Shown here piece after piece: positions 41,667 to 51,736 of a DNA stretch of 56,288 nucleotides. The notes under the pieces were generated by a model, which saw only the letters and a program-made list of their open reading frames with translations, did not search any database and was not told the DNA's origin. Each line of letters starts with the position of its first letter. Positions within the stretch are counted from its first letter, which is position 1. Made by a program: the position numbers and the translations under genes. Source of the stretch: Candidatus Brocadia sp. (GTDB taxonomy: Bacteria; Planctomycetota; Brocadiia; Brocadiales; Brocadiaceae). The stretch spans positions 1 through 56,288 of the forward strand of contig WYAU01000082.1 of the NCBI GenBank assembly GCA_011525665.1, written 5' to 3'.

Positions 41667-43469
41667 TTACCCGCTCCCTATGAGTTCCTCCTTCATATAT
41701 ACTTTATAGAGCTGGCTATAAAGGCCGCCTAAACGCAGGAGTTCCTCGTGACTGCCCTCTTCTCTCTTTTCTCCTTTGCTTAAGACAATAATCTTGTCGC
41801 ATTGAAGAATGGTGGTTAATCGGTGGGCGATAAAGACGGACGTCCTGTCCCTGGTTGCCCGGTGAATGGCATTCTGGATCAAGACTTCGGAAAGCGGGTC
41901 CATGCTCGACGTTGCCTCGTCAAGGATCATCACCCGGGGATCATAGACAATAATCCTGGAGAGAGAGATAAACTGTCGTTCACCCAGGGAAAGATTTGCG
42001 CCCCGTTCGGCAATCTCCGTATCGAGTCCTTGTGGCATGCGATCGATAAAAGGCATCAATCCCAATGACTCAATAGTCCCCAGGAGATCTGAATCCGGCA
42101 GGGGTTTAAACAAGGAGATATTGTCTCTTAATGTGCCCGCAAACAAAAAGATGTCCTGGCTGACTAATCCAATGACGTATCGCAGCCCTGTTTTTTCTAT
42201 CTTCCGTATATCAATCCGGTCCAGTTTTATCGTGCCCTTCTGTATTTCATAAAGCCGCGTGAGTACACTTGCAATCGAAGTCTTTCCGCTCCCCGTTACA
42301 CCCACCAGGGCAACGCTTTGTCCCGGTGCTATGTGAAAGGAGATGTCTTTTAATATATAATTCTTGCCATTATAAGCGAACCAGACATTTTCAAACTGTA
42401 TCTCCCCCCGAAAATCTTTCCGAGAAACTTCCCTGCCGGGATTAATGATAAGATAATCTACCTCAGACGGTTCTCTCATGAGACCGAATACGCGCTCGGA
42501 CGACGCCATGGCTCCCTGGAAAATATTGTACTTTTCCACAATATCCCGGATGGGCTCAAAGAGGTCGTGAAGATACGCCAGGAATGCCACTAGGACACCA
42601 AGGGTGAGAAAGCCGTTCATATATCTCACCGCTCCATACCAGAGAACCAGGCCAACTGCCAGCGCACTCACCAGATTAATTGCAGGTTGGAAGACGGCAA
42701 AATAGCGGATATACTTGACCTGCTCTTTCAAATAGTCGTCATTAATTTCGCTAAACTTATGATAATTCTTCTTTTCCCGGTTAAAGAGCTGGATAACCTT
42801 CATCCCTGTGATATTTTCATTGAGATAAGCATTGATACGCGCCAGCTTACGCCGTATCTCCCGAAATGAGTTCTTCATACGGCTACCGAACCAAAGGGCA
42901 ATTGCCACAATAACCGGAAAGACGGAAAGTGTGATGATCGCAAGTTTTGAGTTTAGCATAAACATAGCCACGAATATGCCCATAATGATAAAGATGTCAC
43001 CGATTACCACAATGACACCGGCCGAAAAGAGTTCCCCAATCGCCGCAATGTCATTGGTCAGACGCGTGACGATTCTTCCAACCGGGTTTTTATCAAAAAA
43101 AGAGACGGGGAGTGATTGAACGTGATGAAAAAGCTCCATGCGCATATCCAGCATGACTTTCTGCCCAATGGCCTGGATATTATAACTTTGCGCCACCACT
43201 AATAATAACCGTAATGTCTCGATGCCCAGTATGGCCAATGCAGTCCTGTATATTAATGTCTTATCCCCTTTGTTAATGCCATGATCAATTGCATACCCAA
43301 AGAGGTAGGGGCCGAGCAAAAACAAGACGGTGGTGATAAGAACCATAAAGACAGACAGCAAGCCCGATGCCTTATAGCGCAGAACATACGACAGCAACTT
43401 TTTAATGACCGTCCTGTCATAGAGCTTGTCGGTTAAAACATCCTCGCTGAAAAATTCCTCTTTGCCCAT
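41667..43469 (-). CDS. ABC exporter, MsbA-like half-transporter
   Basis: This 600-residue protein has six transmembrane helices (about residues 30-330) fused to an ATPase domain. The ATPase has Walker A GVTGSGKTS near 385, signature LSLGERQ and Walker B VMILDEATS, followed by an H-loop AHRLTT. The signature has Glu-Arg-Gln where LSGGQ is standard, as in other type IV exporters. It would act as a homodimer or with a partner exporting lipids or hydrophobic compounds. It is on the same strand as lptB but separated by 250 bp containing a repeat. Confidence 0.92.
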   Translation of the reverse strand: MGKEEFFSEDVLTDKLYDRTVIKKLLSYVLRYKASGLLSVFMVLITTVLFLLGPYLFGYAIDHGINKGDKTLIYRTALAILGIETLRLLLVVAQSYNIQAIGQKVMLDMRMELFHHVQSLPVSFFDKNPVGRIVTRLTNDIAAIGELFSAGVIVVIGDIFIIMGIFVAMFMLNSKLAIITLSVFPVIVAIALWFGSRMKNSFREIRRKLARINAYLNENITGMKVIQLFNREKKNYHKFSEINDDYLKEQVKYIRYFAVFQPAINLVSALAVGLVLWYGAVRYMNGFLTLGVLVAFLAYLHDLFEPIRDIVEKYNIFQGAMASSERVFGLMREPSEVDYLIINPGREVSRKDFRGEIQFENVWFAYNGKNYILKDISFHIAPGQSVALVGVTGSGKTSIASVLTRLYEIQKGTIKLDRIDIRKIEKTGLRYVIGLVSQDIFLFAGTLRDNISLFKPLPDSDLLGTIESLGLMPFIDRMPQGLDTEIAERGANLSLGERQFISLSRIIVYDPRVMILDEATSSMDPLSEVLIQNAIHRATRDRTSVFIAHRLTTILQCDKIIVLSKGEKREEGSHEELLRLGGLYSQLYKVYMKEELIGSG

Positions 43470-43580
43470 AGTATACTTCTCAACTGCCCGGTTTACTGCA
43501 CACCTGGGTGATATATACTCAAAAGGTCCACAGTTTTTAATTTATCAAATTATACGGAGCAACCGTTCCGTAAGGGTGGC

Positions 43581-43603
43581 GCGGACGAGCCCTGCTTGTC
43601 CGC
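43581..43603. repeat. Hairpin repeat with GCGGAC core
   Basis: GCGGACGAGC-CCT-GCTTGTCCGC forms a 10-bp stem with one G-T pair. It lies between lptB and the ABC exporter. A related hairpin is at 8084-8116. Confidence 0.5.
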
Positions 43604-43718
43604 GGTTCTGCACGCTTGTTTACTGTTTTGTAAATGCAATAGTTATACTTGTGCCGTATACCCGCATTTCAAAATGTTGGATTTTTTTATTTCCGAAAAA
43701 ACTGCAGAATGGCAAATA

Positions 43719-44534
43719 TTACCTGATAAACGTATCTTTGCGAACAATGGGTTTTCGGTCGGCATCTATCGATTTTTTGTTGAGGTCTTTGAAGTCCGTT
43801 AATCTGTGTTCACTGGTGGGAAAATTATCACCTAAATAGGATTGGCGTGCAATGGGGTTATTTAGAATTTCCTGGGTAGTGCCTCTGGCGACAACCGTGC
43901 CTTCGCTTATGATATATGAGTGAGTCGTAATACTGAGGGCTTCACGGACATTGTGGTCGGTGATAAGGAGGCCAATCCCCCTGTTCTTAAGTCTCAGGAG
44001 AATGTCTTGTACCTCATTAACGGCAATGGGATCAACACCGGTGAATGGTTCGTCAAGGAGGATCATGGTGGGGGAACTGGCGAGCGCCCGTGCAATTTCG
44101 AGTCGCCTCCTTTCACCACCTGAGAGGGTAAATGCCTTGTTTTTTGCCAGATGTTTTAAGTTAAATTCAGTAAGCAATTCGATCAGGCGTTTGTATTTCT
44201 CGTCGGAATTATACCGGTGTGTCTCCAGGATGGCGAGGATATTTTCCTCTACCGTCAGCCTCTGAAAGACGGATGGCTCCTGACACAGGTAACCCATTCC
44301 TTTCCGCGCCCGCAGGTAGATGGGGTAGTCTGTAATGTCCTCGTTCTGAAAAACCACACGGCCGCTATCCGGACGAACAACGCCAATAATCATGTTGAAG
44401 GATGTGCTTTTGCCTGCCCCGTTTTGGCCAAGCAAACCCACAATCTCTCCGTCATTCACCTCAAAACTGACGTTATTCACAACGGTGCGTTTCCCGTACG
44501 ATTTTGTGAGCCCCTCCGCCCTTAGCAAATTCAT
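43719..44534 (-). CDS. lptB: Lipopolysaccharide export ATP-binding protein
   Basis: This 271-residue ABC ATPase has Walker A GQNGAGKST, LptB-type GMGYLCQEPSVFQRLTVEENI, signature LSGGERRRLEIARAL, Walker B ILLDEPFTGVDP and the switch TDHNVREAL. LptB powers extraction of LPS from the inner membrane with LptFG. A C-terminal extension of about 30 charged residues is unusual. ATG 44534 is chosen because AAAGG precedes it; the frame extends six codons upstream. No lptA or lptC adjoins. Confidence 0.93.
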   Translation of the reverse strand: MNLLRAEGLTKSYGKRTVVNNVSFEVNDGEIVGLLGQNGAGKSTSFNMIIGVVRPDSGRVVFQNEDITDYPIYLRARKGMGYLCQEPSVFQRLTVEENILAILETHRYNSDEKYKRLIELLTEFNLKHLAKNKAFTLSGGERRRLEIARALASSPTMILLDEPFTGVDPIAVNEVQDILLRLKNRGIGLLITDHNVREALSITTHSYIISEGTVVARGTTQEILNNPIARQSYLGDNFPTSEHRLTDFKDLNKKSIDADRKPIVRKDTFIR

Positions 44535-44625
44535 AATAAAACCTTTAACCACAAAGACACTAAGGACGCCAAGAAAAACTTCTCTCTTTGCTCGTGTTTC
44601 GTGGTTTATCTTTTTGTGATTAAAA

Positions 44626-46143
44626 TTATCGTATGAACTTCATCGTATTCAGTGGCCAGAAGACAAAGAATGCCTTTCCTACAAGATTCTCTTCCGGAAC
44701 GAACTTCCATACGCGGCTATCGTTACTGTTTCTGCTGTTGTCTCCGAGCATAAAATAATCCTTCTCGCCCAGTTGGACCGCTTTGGTTGTACCCCATGTG
44801 CCTGCAGAGAGACTGGTATAATAGATGTCGTGGAATATCTTAATGTTTTCAAAAGTCCCCTGTATGCGGGTACCACCAAAACGAATTTTACCGGTATCAA
44901 ACGGGTGGGGATCAGGCACCCTCCCGTCATCATAATCAAATACGAAAACCTTGTCATTATCTATTGAAAGGGATACCACATGATCTACGTTTGAAAACTC
45001 GATCTTGTGCGGTTGCCCGGTTTGCAGGCGGATATCTTTCTCCAGAACGACATTTCCGTCCTCCAGAAGGCGCCCCTTTGCATCCGTACCGTCTGCCGGG
45101 ATAACGGCAGTAAATACAGTGTTGTTTTTTTCAAGAACTAATTCCAGATAGTGCGAACCTTTCACGAGTGATACATCAAAGCTAAGCTTTACGTCGCCCA
45201 TTTCATTACTGCCGGATCTGTTGTTGTAACCATTGTGGTCGGAAATGTTTCTCCCGAACGTTACAAGAGACGCATCCGGATTACCCTGTGACATATTATC
45301 CAAAATAAGCGACTTTTCACGAATTTCCCATGCCCCGCCGTCGGTTATCCACGTCGGGTCGTCGGTTTCCTTTGCCGGATAATGGCTGTTGTAAACCGGC
45401 AGCCACAACGTATTCTGCACAGAATCGGGTTTTCTCTGTATCCTGTCGTTGATATAAATATCGCCATTGACGATCTGAAGTTTTTCACCTGGCAAACCAA
45501 CGAGCCGTTTAATGTAATTCTTCTTCTTCTTGGAAAATCGGGTTGAACCGCAGCGGGGACAACGAAAACCCTCCTGGCATTCCGCTTCGGGAAGTTTCGC
45601 GGCACAACCCTTACAGGTGAGGTCGTATAGTGGATAAACAAACACTACAACATCCCATCGCCGGGGATTTTTGAATTTATACCAGAATTTATTGACCACA
45701 ATCCTGTTTCCCCCGTGAATTACCCGACGTGACAGATCTGACCAGGCTACCGTTGTTTTGCAGCGCGGGCAAGAGCCTTTTCTCCACAACCATGCCGGCC
45801 AATTATAGCGTATCCTGTTGTTGCAAACATCGCAATAAGCGGAGACATTCATCATGAATTGACAATTAGGACACGTGGCACTTTCACTTTGACGGTCGGT
45901 ATAAAAAAACCAGTTGCAATTCGGGCATTTTACGTTTTTATGCTCACCCAACAAGGTTGGCGCCATCGAACCGGTAGGAATCTTAAATGCCTCCACCACA
46001 AAATAGCGGATCGCAAAGGCCACGGCGATTGCTATGGCTATCGATTCGATATTTTCGCGTAATTTGCTTTTCCGTCTTTTTTCCTTATCGTTCACCCTGT
46101 GAATTCTTTGTTTCTCTTTTATATCGGCCACCCTGCACCTCAT
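44626..46143 (-). CDS. lepB: Signal peptidase I with inserted zinc ribbons
   Basis: This 505-residue protein is about twice the usual length. A basic N-terminus and one membrane helix (33-50) precede the catalytic serine in [10 protein letters not shown] (Ser 59); the general-base lysine is Lys 212 in [11 protein letters not shown]. Three Cys4 zinc-ribbon-like modules are inserted between them: C73/C76-C91/C94, C104/C107-C125/C128 and C177/C180-C195/C198. A second insertion (about 255-450) resembles a concanavalin/LamG-like beta sandwich, and the [11 protein letters not shown] box closes the fold. It cleaves signal peptides outside the cytoplasmic membrane. The start overlaps the lepA stop by 4 bp, the conserved lepA-lepB order. 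Confidence 0.93.
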   Translation of the reverse strand: MRCRVADIKEKQRIHRVNDKEKRRKSKLRENIESIAIAIAVAFAIRYFVVEAFKIPTGSMAPTLLGEHKNVKCPNCNWFFYTDRQSESATCPNCQFMMNVSAYCDVCNNRIRYNWPAWLWRKGSCPRCKTTVAWSDLSRRVIHGGNRIVVNKFWYKFKNPRRWDVVVFVYPLYDLTCKGCAAKLPEAECQEGFRCPRCGSTRFSKKKKNYIKRLVGLPGEKLQIVNGDIYINDRIQRKPDSVQNTLWLPVYNSHYPAKETDDPTWITDGGAWEIREKSLILDNMSQGNPDASLVTFGRNISDHNGYNNRSGSNEMGDVKLSFDVSLVKGSHYLELVLEKNNTVFTAVIPADGTDAKGRLLEDGNVVLEKDIRLQTGQPHKIEFSNVDHVVSLSIDNDKVFVFDYDDGRVPDPHPFDTGKIRFGGTRIQGTFENIKIFHDIYYTSLSAGTWGTTKAVQLGEKDYFMLGDNSRNSNDSRVWKFVPEENLVGKAFFVFWPLNTMKFIR

Positions 46144-47936
46144 TCATCAACGGATAAAACAGACAAGAACGCCTTCTGGGGGATTTCCACGTTTCCGATG
46201 GACTTCATTCGCCTTTTACCTTCTTTCTGTTTTTCCAAAAGTTTTCGTTTTCGTGTAATATCGCCGCCATAACACTTGGCTGTCACATTTTTTGCAATGG
46301 GACGGATCGTTTCCCTTGCAATAACCCTGCTTCCGATCGCAGCCTGCAACACCACCTCAAAGAGGTGCCGTGCAATTTCATTCTTGAGCTTTTTAACCAG
46401 CCTTCGGCCTTTCACCTCCGCGTCTTTCCTGTGGACAATGGTTGAAAGGGCATCTACACGCTTGCCTGACACAAGGATGTCCAATTTCACCAGGTCCGCA
46501 GGCTCATACCCGATAAAATCATAGTCCAGTGTCCCGTACCCCCGCGTGGCCGATTTCATCTTGTCAAAAAAATCAAAGATAATCTCCGCCAACGGCAGTT
46601 CGTAGGTCAGTATCGCACGCTTCTCGCTGAGATATTCGGTGCCCTTGTATCTTCCCCTGCGGCTTTCGGCCAGCTGCATAATTGCCCCCAGATATTCTGC
46701 AGGCAAAACAAAACTGGCACGCACCACCGGTTCGCGGAACTCCTCAATCTCATACACGGCAGGAACCTTTTCCGGATTGTCAACCTTAACAACCTCCTTG
46801 TTTGTTTTTAGTACCTCATACGTAACATTGGGGGCGGTCTGCACAATATTGATATTGCTTTCACGTTCCAGCCGCTCCTGAACGATTTCCATGTGGAGGA
46901 GTCCGAGGAATCCACACCGAAACCCGAACCCAAGCGCCTGTGACGTCTCCGGTTCAAAGGTAAACGACGAATCGTTCAGACTCAACCGTTCCAGCGCCTC
47001 ACGCAGCACATGAAAGTCGGCGTTATCCGCCGGATAGACACCGCAATATACCATGGGCATGGGCGCCCGATACCCCGGCAATGCCTCTTCGGTGCGTTCC
47101 TTATTATGGGTAACCGTATCTCCCACCTTGACGTCATGGATGGATTTGATATTGGCAATGCAATAGCCGACTTCACCGGCAGAGAGACAGTCTTTGGCTA
47201 CCATCTTTGGCTTGAATACGCCAACCTCTTCTACCCTGAACGATCGGTTCGTCTTCATCATGTATATCTCGTCACCGACCTTCAGAAAGCCGTCAAAAAT
47301 ACGCAGGTACACAATAACACCCCGATATTCGTCATAGACCGAATCAAAGATCAGGGATTTTAACGGCGCGCTGAGATTGCCTTCCGGCGGCGGTATACGC
47401 TTGATGATAGCTCCAAAAATTTCGTCAACTCCCTCCCCGCTCTTCGCGCTGACCATCAACGCATCGGCAGGATCAATGCCCAGGGTTTTTTCCATTTCCG
47501 TAAGCACCTCGTATGGACGGGATTGCGGCAGGTCAATCTTGCTAATAACGGGAATAACGGCCAGATTGTGTTCCATGGCAAGATAGGCATTAGCAACGGT
47601 CTGCGCCTCGACACCTTGCGAGGCATCGACCAATAACAGCGCCCCTTCACAGGCGCCCAGGCTTCTGGAAACCTCGTAGCTAAAGTCCACATGGCCGGGC
47701 GTGTCTATCAAGTTAAGGTTATATTCCTTGCCCTCTCTCACCAGCTTCAGCGCAACCGCACTGGCCTTGATGGTGATACCCCGTTCCCGCTCCAGATCCA
47801 TATCATCCAGCATCTGGTTGCGGAACTCCCGGGATGTAATGGTATTCGTCTTCTCCAGCAATCGGTCCGCCAGGGTCGACTTCCCGTGGTCAATATGCGC
47901 AATTATGCAAAAATTTCTAATTCTGTCAGTAGACAT
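46140..47936 (-). CDS. lepA: Elongation factor 4 (back-translocating GTPase)
   Basis: This 598-residue LepA has G1 [10 protein letters not shown]3 DTPGH, G4 SKIDLP, EF-G-like domains II and III, and the LepA-specific C-terminal domain with [25 protein letters not shown]-type residues (here [20 protein letters not shown]). It binds stalled ribosomes and can back-translocate tRNAs. It overlaps lepB downstream by 4 bp and the ROK kinase upstream by 34 bp, so the three genes form one operon. Confidence 0.97.
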   Translation of the reverse strand: MSTDRIRNFCIIAHIDHGKSTLADRLLEKTNTITSREFRNQMLDDMDLERERGITIKASAVALKLVREGKEYNLNLIDTPGHVDFSYEVSRSLGACEGALLLVDASQGVEAQTVANAYLAMEHNLAVIPVISKIDLPQSRPYEVLTEMEKTLGIDPADALMVSAKSGEGVDEIFGAIIKRIPPPEGNLSAPLKSLIFDSVYDEYRGVIVYLRIFDGFLKVGDEIYMMKTNRSFRVEEVGVFKPKMVAKDCLSAGEVGYCIANIKSIHDVKVGDTVTHNKERTEEALPGYRAPMPMVYCGVYPADNADFHVLREALERLSLNDSSFTFEPETSQALGFGFRCGFLGLLHMEIVQERLERESNINIVQTAPNVTYEVLKTNKEVVKVDNPEKVPAVYEIEEFREPVVRASFVLPAEYLGAIMQLAESRRGRYKGTEYLSEKRAILTYELPLAEIIFDFFDKMKSATRGYGTLDYDFIGYEPADLVKLDILVSGKRVDALSTIVHRKDAEVKGRRLVKKLKNEIARHLFEVVLQAAIGSRVIARETIRPIAKNVTAKCYGGDITRKRKLLEKQKEGKRRMKSIGNVEIPQKAFLSVLSVDE

Positions 47937-48862
47937 CCTGCCGCTCCTATAATCCCTGCATCGTTGCCAAGCTTCGAAAACACGATATTCGTATCTTTGT
48001 ATGACGCCTCAAAGGCCCCCTGCCGGACTACCTGTCTTATGGGATTCATCAATAGTTCCCCGGAATCGATCATGCCTCCTGCCAGCACAATCATCTCCGG
48101 ATTTAATACGTGCATAATATTTATAAGGGCAATACCGAGGTAACGCCCCGTCTCTTCCATAATGGCTAACGATGTCCTGTCGCCCTGAAGAGCGGCATCG
48201 TTGATCATCTTTGCCGTAATTTCATCGGAAATTTTCACTGACGATAACGCGCCACTCTTTAGTGCCTCCCGAAAACGCCGAACCATGCCCGTAGCCGATG
48301 CATACACTTCAACACACCCCCGGTTGCCGCAATTACATTGAGGTCCATCCACCTGGATCACCATGTGGCCGATCTCGGCTGCAACGTTATTGGCGCCCCG
48401 CCATAATTTATTATCGATTATGATGCCGCCCCCAATCCCTGTGCCCAGGGTTAGCATCACCAGGGAACTTGCTCCCTTCCCTACCCCGACCCATTTCTCT
48501 CCCCATGCGGCTGCATTGGCGTCGTTTTCCAGCACACAGGGCTTAGAAAACCGTTCTGCCACTATGCGTTTGATAGGGATATTTCGCCAGCGCGGCAGGT
48601 TGGGAGAAAAGAGAATCGTTTCGCCTTTTTTATCGACAAGGCCCGGCGACCCCAGACCCACACCAATCACGTCAGATTCTTTTACAGGGGAGCTCTGTAT
48701 GATTTCGTCAATCAGAGAAAAGATTTGGTCGGATATTGCCTGCGAATTGGCATGAGAATTGGTTTTTATGGAAAGGCGGTGAAGGATCTTTCCGTCCGTA
48801 TCAACAATACCTGCCTTGAGATTCGTACCGCCCAGGTCTATACCAATTACATAGTTACCCAA
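47903..48862 (-). CDS. ROK-family sugar kinase (glucokinase type)
   Basis: This 319-residue protein has phosphate-binding [12 protein letters not shown] at the N-terminus, catalytic [23 protein letters not shown], and the ROK zinc site IGHMVI ... [17 protein letters not shown] glucokinases phosphorylate glucose or similar hexoses. Its 3' end overlaps lepA by 34 bp, an unusually long overlap suggesting strong co-expression. Confidence 0.92.
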   Translation of the reverse strand: MGNYVIGIDLGGTNLKAGIVDTDGKILHRLSIKTNSHANSQAISDQIFSLIDEIIQSSPVKESDVIGVGLGSPGLVDKKGETILFSPNLPRWRNIPIKRIVAERFSKPCVLENDANAAAWGEKWVGVGKGASSLVMLTLGTGIGGGIIIDNKLWRGANNVAAEIGHMVIQVDGPQCNCGNRGCVEVYASATGMVRRFREALKSGALSSVKISDEITAKMINDAALQGDRTSLAIMEETGRYLGIALINIMHVLNPEMIVLAGGMIDSGELLMNPIRQVVRQGAFEASYKDTNIVFSKLGNDAGIIGAAGCLLTELEIFA

Positions 48863-49085
48863 ATTTTATGAACCCTTGTTTCTAGGAAAAGCACGGCATT
48901 TATCCAGATAAAATCTACAATACACGATAGTTCATTCTGTCAAAAATATTTGACACAACATACAGTCTGCGATTCATTTACATAAAGTCAAAATTCTAAC
49001 AAAAGTCTTGTGCTAAGTCAACTTATATGAATACTAAATATGCCAGAACTATGGCAAAGATAAACGTTAAATTAATTCCCCGGAC

Positions 49086-49106
49086 TCTCCCTTTAGGAAA
49101 GGGGGA
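49086..49106. repeat. Short CCCTTT..AAAGGG palindrome
   Basis: CCCTTT-AGG-AAAGGG with partly complementary flanks forms a hairpin in the region between the ROK kinase and the small zinc-ribbon gene. Similar CT-rich palindromes are common dispersed repeats; a related one is at 50271-50291. It could double as a terminator for neither gene with certainty. Confidence 0.4.
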
Positions 49107-49127
49107 CTAAGGAGATTTGTTTCCTTA

Positions 49128-49322
49128 TTATTGTCGCTGACTATGGTTATTTTCACCGTCTTTTTCTTTTAAAAAGGCATCCATATCGGCCTTTATACGG
49201 GGCGCATCAATCTCTTTGGCCTTATTGTAACAGAGGATGCAGATGTCTCCCTTTGCGGTAGTCATCTTTTTCCATTCGTCTTTTTCCCCGAGATAGAGAC
49301 CGCACTTCCAGCAGTTAGCCAT
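49128..49322 (-). CDS. Small double-CxxC protein, zinc-ribbon-like
   Basis: This 64-residue protein begins MANCWKCGLYLGEKDEWKK and has a second pair CILCYNKAK, so two CxxC knuckles about 25 residues apart probably hold one zinc. A basic/acidic helical tail follows. No family name was recognised. It starts 3 bp after the DUF3786 gene ends, which supports its being expressed in that operon. Confidence 0.7.
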   Translation of the reverse strand: MANCWKCGLYLGEKDEWKKMTTAKGDICILCYNKAKEIDAPRIKADMDAFLKEKDGENNHSQRQ

Positions 49323-49325
49323 TGT

Positions 49326-50132
49326 TTATTTCCCCTCTAATTCTAACCACGCATGAACAGGATTTACAAACACCTCAACAAATCGTTCCACAAGATAGGC
49401 AAGGTATTCAATATCGATGTATGCCTCTGCACAGGTATCCAGAAAGAGCTTGCAGCTTGCCGGGAACTCTTCATCGGCCTCCCAAAAACACAAATACAGC
49501 GGTATGCGTGGCAGGAGGTCGAAACGGCATATATAATCGGCCTTCATTTTGCCCTGAGATGCCCTTCCTCCCAGTTCCTTGCAGCGTAACTTCAGGCCAT
49601 TTATATTCTTATTGAAGGTTGCCGCAATCTTTTCTTCCGCACTCCGCTGAAATGCCTTTACATGCGAAGCCGTATTAGGAAAATATCCCAGCGTAACCCA
49701 TTCCCCCGTTAAAGGCCTATTTCCCTTTCTGCGTATATAATCATAGATTATGATTTTTGACCAGGAATCGTGACAATACGCATCATTTTCAAACAAACCT
49801 TCTTTCCGCATTTCGTAGGGTTTGTTCATCATGGCAAACCGTATCATTTCCTGTCCGTTTTTAACTTCAAAATGGCCACCAATGGCGCCCGCAGACTCTT
49901 TGAAGTCTGTACATTTCGCCACACTCTCTAATTCATTACTTACCCGTTCATAGTTATCATCCATGGTAACAGCGGGTTTTCGGGAATGTAATTCCACATT
50001 TTCTCCGGCCGCATAAGGACAATCCCCTATCGTAAGCTGCGCATTTTGTACCTTCAGCGCAAAGGCAATGCAGGTCGGTACACCGCACTTACCACAATTT
50101 GTCCCGGGTAGTTTTTTATATATCTCAATCAT
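49326..50132 (-). CDS. DUF3786 protein with N-terminal [4Fe-4S] motif
   Basis: The protein has 268 residues from ATG 50132, with an alternative start at 50159. The N-terminus (KLPGTNCGKCGVPTCIAF ... GDCPY) is the CxxCxxxxC ... C cluster motif shared with corrinoid iron-sulfur protein and related redox proteins of anaerobes. The remaining part matches the DUF3786 layout, with WVTLGYFPNTASHVKAF and a final PLYLCFWEADEEFPA block. DUF3786 proteins occur in anaerobic, often acetyl-CoA-pathway bacteria; their function is unknown. It is linked to the small CxxC gene downstream. Confidence 0.8.
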   Translation of the reverse strand: MIEIYKKLPGTNCGKCGVPTCIAFALKVQNAQLTIGDCPYAAGENVELHSRKPAVTMDDNYERVSNELESVAKCTDFKESAGAIGGHFEVKNGQEMIRFAMMNKPYEMRKEGLFENDAYCHDSWSKIIIYDYIRRKGNRPLTGEWVTLGYFPNTASHVKAFQRSAEEKIAATFNKNINGLKLRCKELGGRASQGKMKADYICRFDLLPRIPLYLCFWEADEEFPASCKLFLDTCAEAYIDIEYLAYLVERFVEVFVNPVHAWLELEGK

Positions 50133-50270
50133 AAGATTCCGTAAAAGGCGCTCAGCCATCAGCGGCCGTCATTCATCCCTTGCCCGACCACTTACGGCTG
50201 ATTGCTGAACACTTATAGAATTACCTTGTAAAAACCTCTTTTTGGGAGAAATTTTTTACCTCCCCTTCAT

Positions 50271-50291
50271 CCCCTCCTTTTTAAGGAGGGG
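50271..50291. repeat. CCCCTCCTT..AAGGAGGGG palindrome
   Basis: Arms 50271-50279 and 50283-50291 are perfect complements around TTT, within a longer CT-rich/AG-rich tract, between rubrerythrin and the DUF3786 gene. This sequence type is a common dispersed repeat in bacteria. Confidence 0.55.
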
Positions 50292-50365
50292 AAAGAGGGG
50301 TGGTCAATTTGACTGCGCTATGCTGCACAGGGATTTTTTATTGGTCTGCCTGAGCCGGCGTCTTG

Positions 50366-50857
50366 CTAGCTAATCTTTGTAAACATGGCCTTTGATGTAC
50401 CGCAGATGGAGCACTTATCCGGCGCAGCTTTTTCAACCGTATTTCCACAGACCTGACAAACATAATAATCTACATCCTCGTTTTTGCCCAGGTTATTTAA
50501 GGCGTTTTGATAAAGGGCGGCATGGATCTTTTCCACTTTGCTGGCAATTTCAAAGCTCTGTAAGGCCTGTTTGTTCTCCTCTTTCTTTGCCTCTTCAATC
50601 ATCTGGGGATACATCCTGGTAAACTCATGCGTTTCCCCTCCGATGGCCTCCTGGATATTTTCTTTTGTACTCTTAATGCCTCCCATTACCCTCAGATGGT
50701 TATGGGCATGCACCGTTTCCGCCTCTGCAGCAGCCCGGAAGAGCTTCGCTACCTGCTTAAAACCCTCTTCATCGGCCTTTTTGGCGAAGGCAAGGTATTT
50801 TCTGTTAGCCTGCGATTCACCCGCAAAGGCGTTCTTCAAATTATCCATTGTCGACAT
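50366..50857 (-). CDS. rbr: Rubrerythrin
   Basis: This 163-residue protein has a ferritin-like diiron four-helix domain (GESQANRKYLAF, AAEAETVHAHNHL, and a second ExxH in SKVEKIHAALY). A C-terminal rubredoxin-like Fe(Cys)4 domain follows (YVCQVCGNTVEKAAPDKCSICG). Rubrerythrins reduce hydrogen peroxide in anaerobes using NADH-derived electrons. Length and both domains are complete. It stands alone between nad/murI genes and DUF3786. Confidence 0.96.
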   Translation of the reverse strand: MSTMDNLKNAFAGESQANRKYLAFAKKADEEGFKQVAKLFRAAAEAETVHAHNHLRVMGGIKSTKENIQEAIGGETHEFTRMYPQMIEEAKKEENKQALQSFEIASKVEKIHAALYQNALNNLGKNEDVDYYVCQVCGNTVEKAAPDKCSICGTSKAMFTKIS

Positions 50858-50914
50858 ATTGACTTTCCTCTTTTTTCATTGAATTCTACCAGATTTAACA
50901 CGATAAGAAAATCT

Positions 50915-51730
50915 CTATCCACAAACAATCCCTTCCTGTTGCAATAAGTGCTTACATTTTGTTATCACCTCGCTTTCATTTCCGGAGACATGAAAACTTA
51001 TCCTTGCCTTAAAAGAAATACGGGGTCTCTCTGTACCTGCAATATTCAGCAAACGTTCGTTGCGAAGAACCGTCCGTAAATGTCGGGCCGTTCCGTAATT
51101 TCCATCTACAAGAGCAATTTTATTCCCCGCGATGTCCATAATCTCCTTTTTTATCAGGACATAGTGAGTACAACCCAGAACGATAGCAGAAACATCCTCC
51201 TTGTTTATCGGGGAAAATAGATGAGAAAGATATTCTGTAATCTCCCCCTTCTGAGGATGATGCCGTTCTATGATCTCCACAAGTCCTGCACAGGGAAACG
51301 GAATGATCTCCGCAAGATGTCTGTAATGATACGCCAGTGCATTAAATTTTTTGCTTTTTAGCGTAAGCGGGGTAGCCATGACGAGAATCTTACCCGCAGG
51401 TCCGAGCTCCACAGCCGGTTTTAAAGCAGGTTCCATCCCGATTACAGGAAAAGGGCACATCTTCCGAATCTCATTGATTGCAACGCTCGTGGCTGTGTTG
51501 CATGCAACAACCAGAGATTTAATGCCCGTACGGCACAGGAATCCTGTGGCATTTAGAGATAAAGCCCGGATAACGCCTTCCGGCTTGGTCCCGTAAGGGG
51601 CATGCTGCGTATCGGCAAAATAAACAAACTCCTCGCTCGGCAGTATCCTGATTATCTCGGCAAGGACGGAAATCCCTCCAATGCCGGAATCAAAGACTCC
51701 GATGGGCAATTGCGTTTTTGGGTTTTCCAT
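50915..51730 (-). CDS. murI: Glutamate racemase
   Basis: This 271-residue protein has FDSGIGGISVL at the N-terminus, catalytic Cys in VVACNTATS and the second catalytic Cys in LGCTHY. It makes D-glutamate for peptidoglycan, consistent with cell-wall synthesis in anammox planctomycetes. It starts 6 bp after the nadE stop and is probably co-transcribed. Confidence 0.95.
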   Translation of the reverse strand: MENPKTQLPIGVFDSGIGGISVLAEIIRILPSEEFVYFADTQHAPYGTKPEGVIRALSLNATGFLCRTGIKSLVVACNTATSVAINEIRKMCPFPVIGMEPALKPAVELGPAGKILVMATPLTLKSKKFNALAYHYRHLAEIIPFPCAGLVEIIERHHPQKGEITEYLSHLFSPINKEDVSAIVLGCTHYVLIKKEIMDIAGNKIALVDGNYGTARHLRTVLRNERLLNIAGTERPRISFKARISFHVSGNESEVITKCKHLLQQEGIVCG

Positions 51731-51736
51731 TCAATT

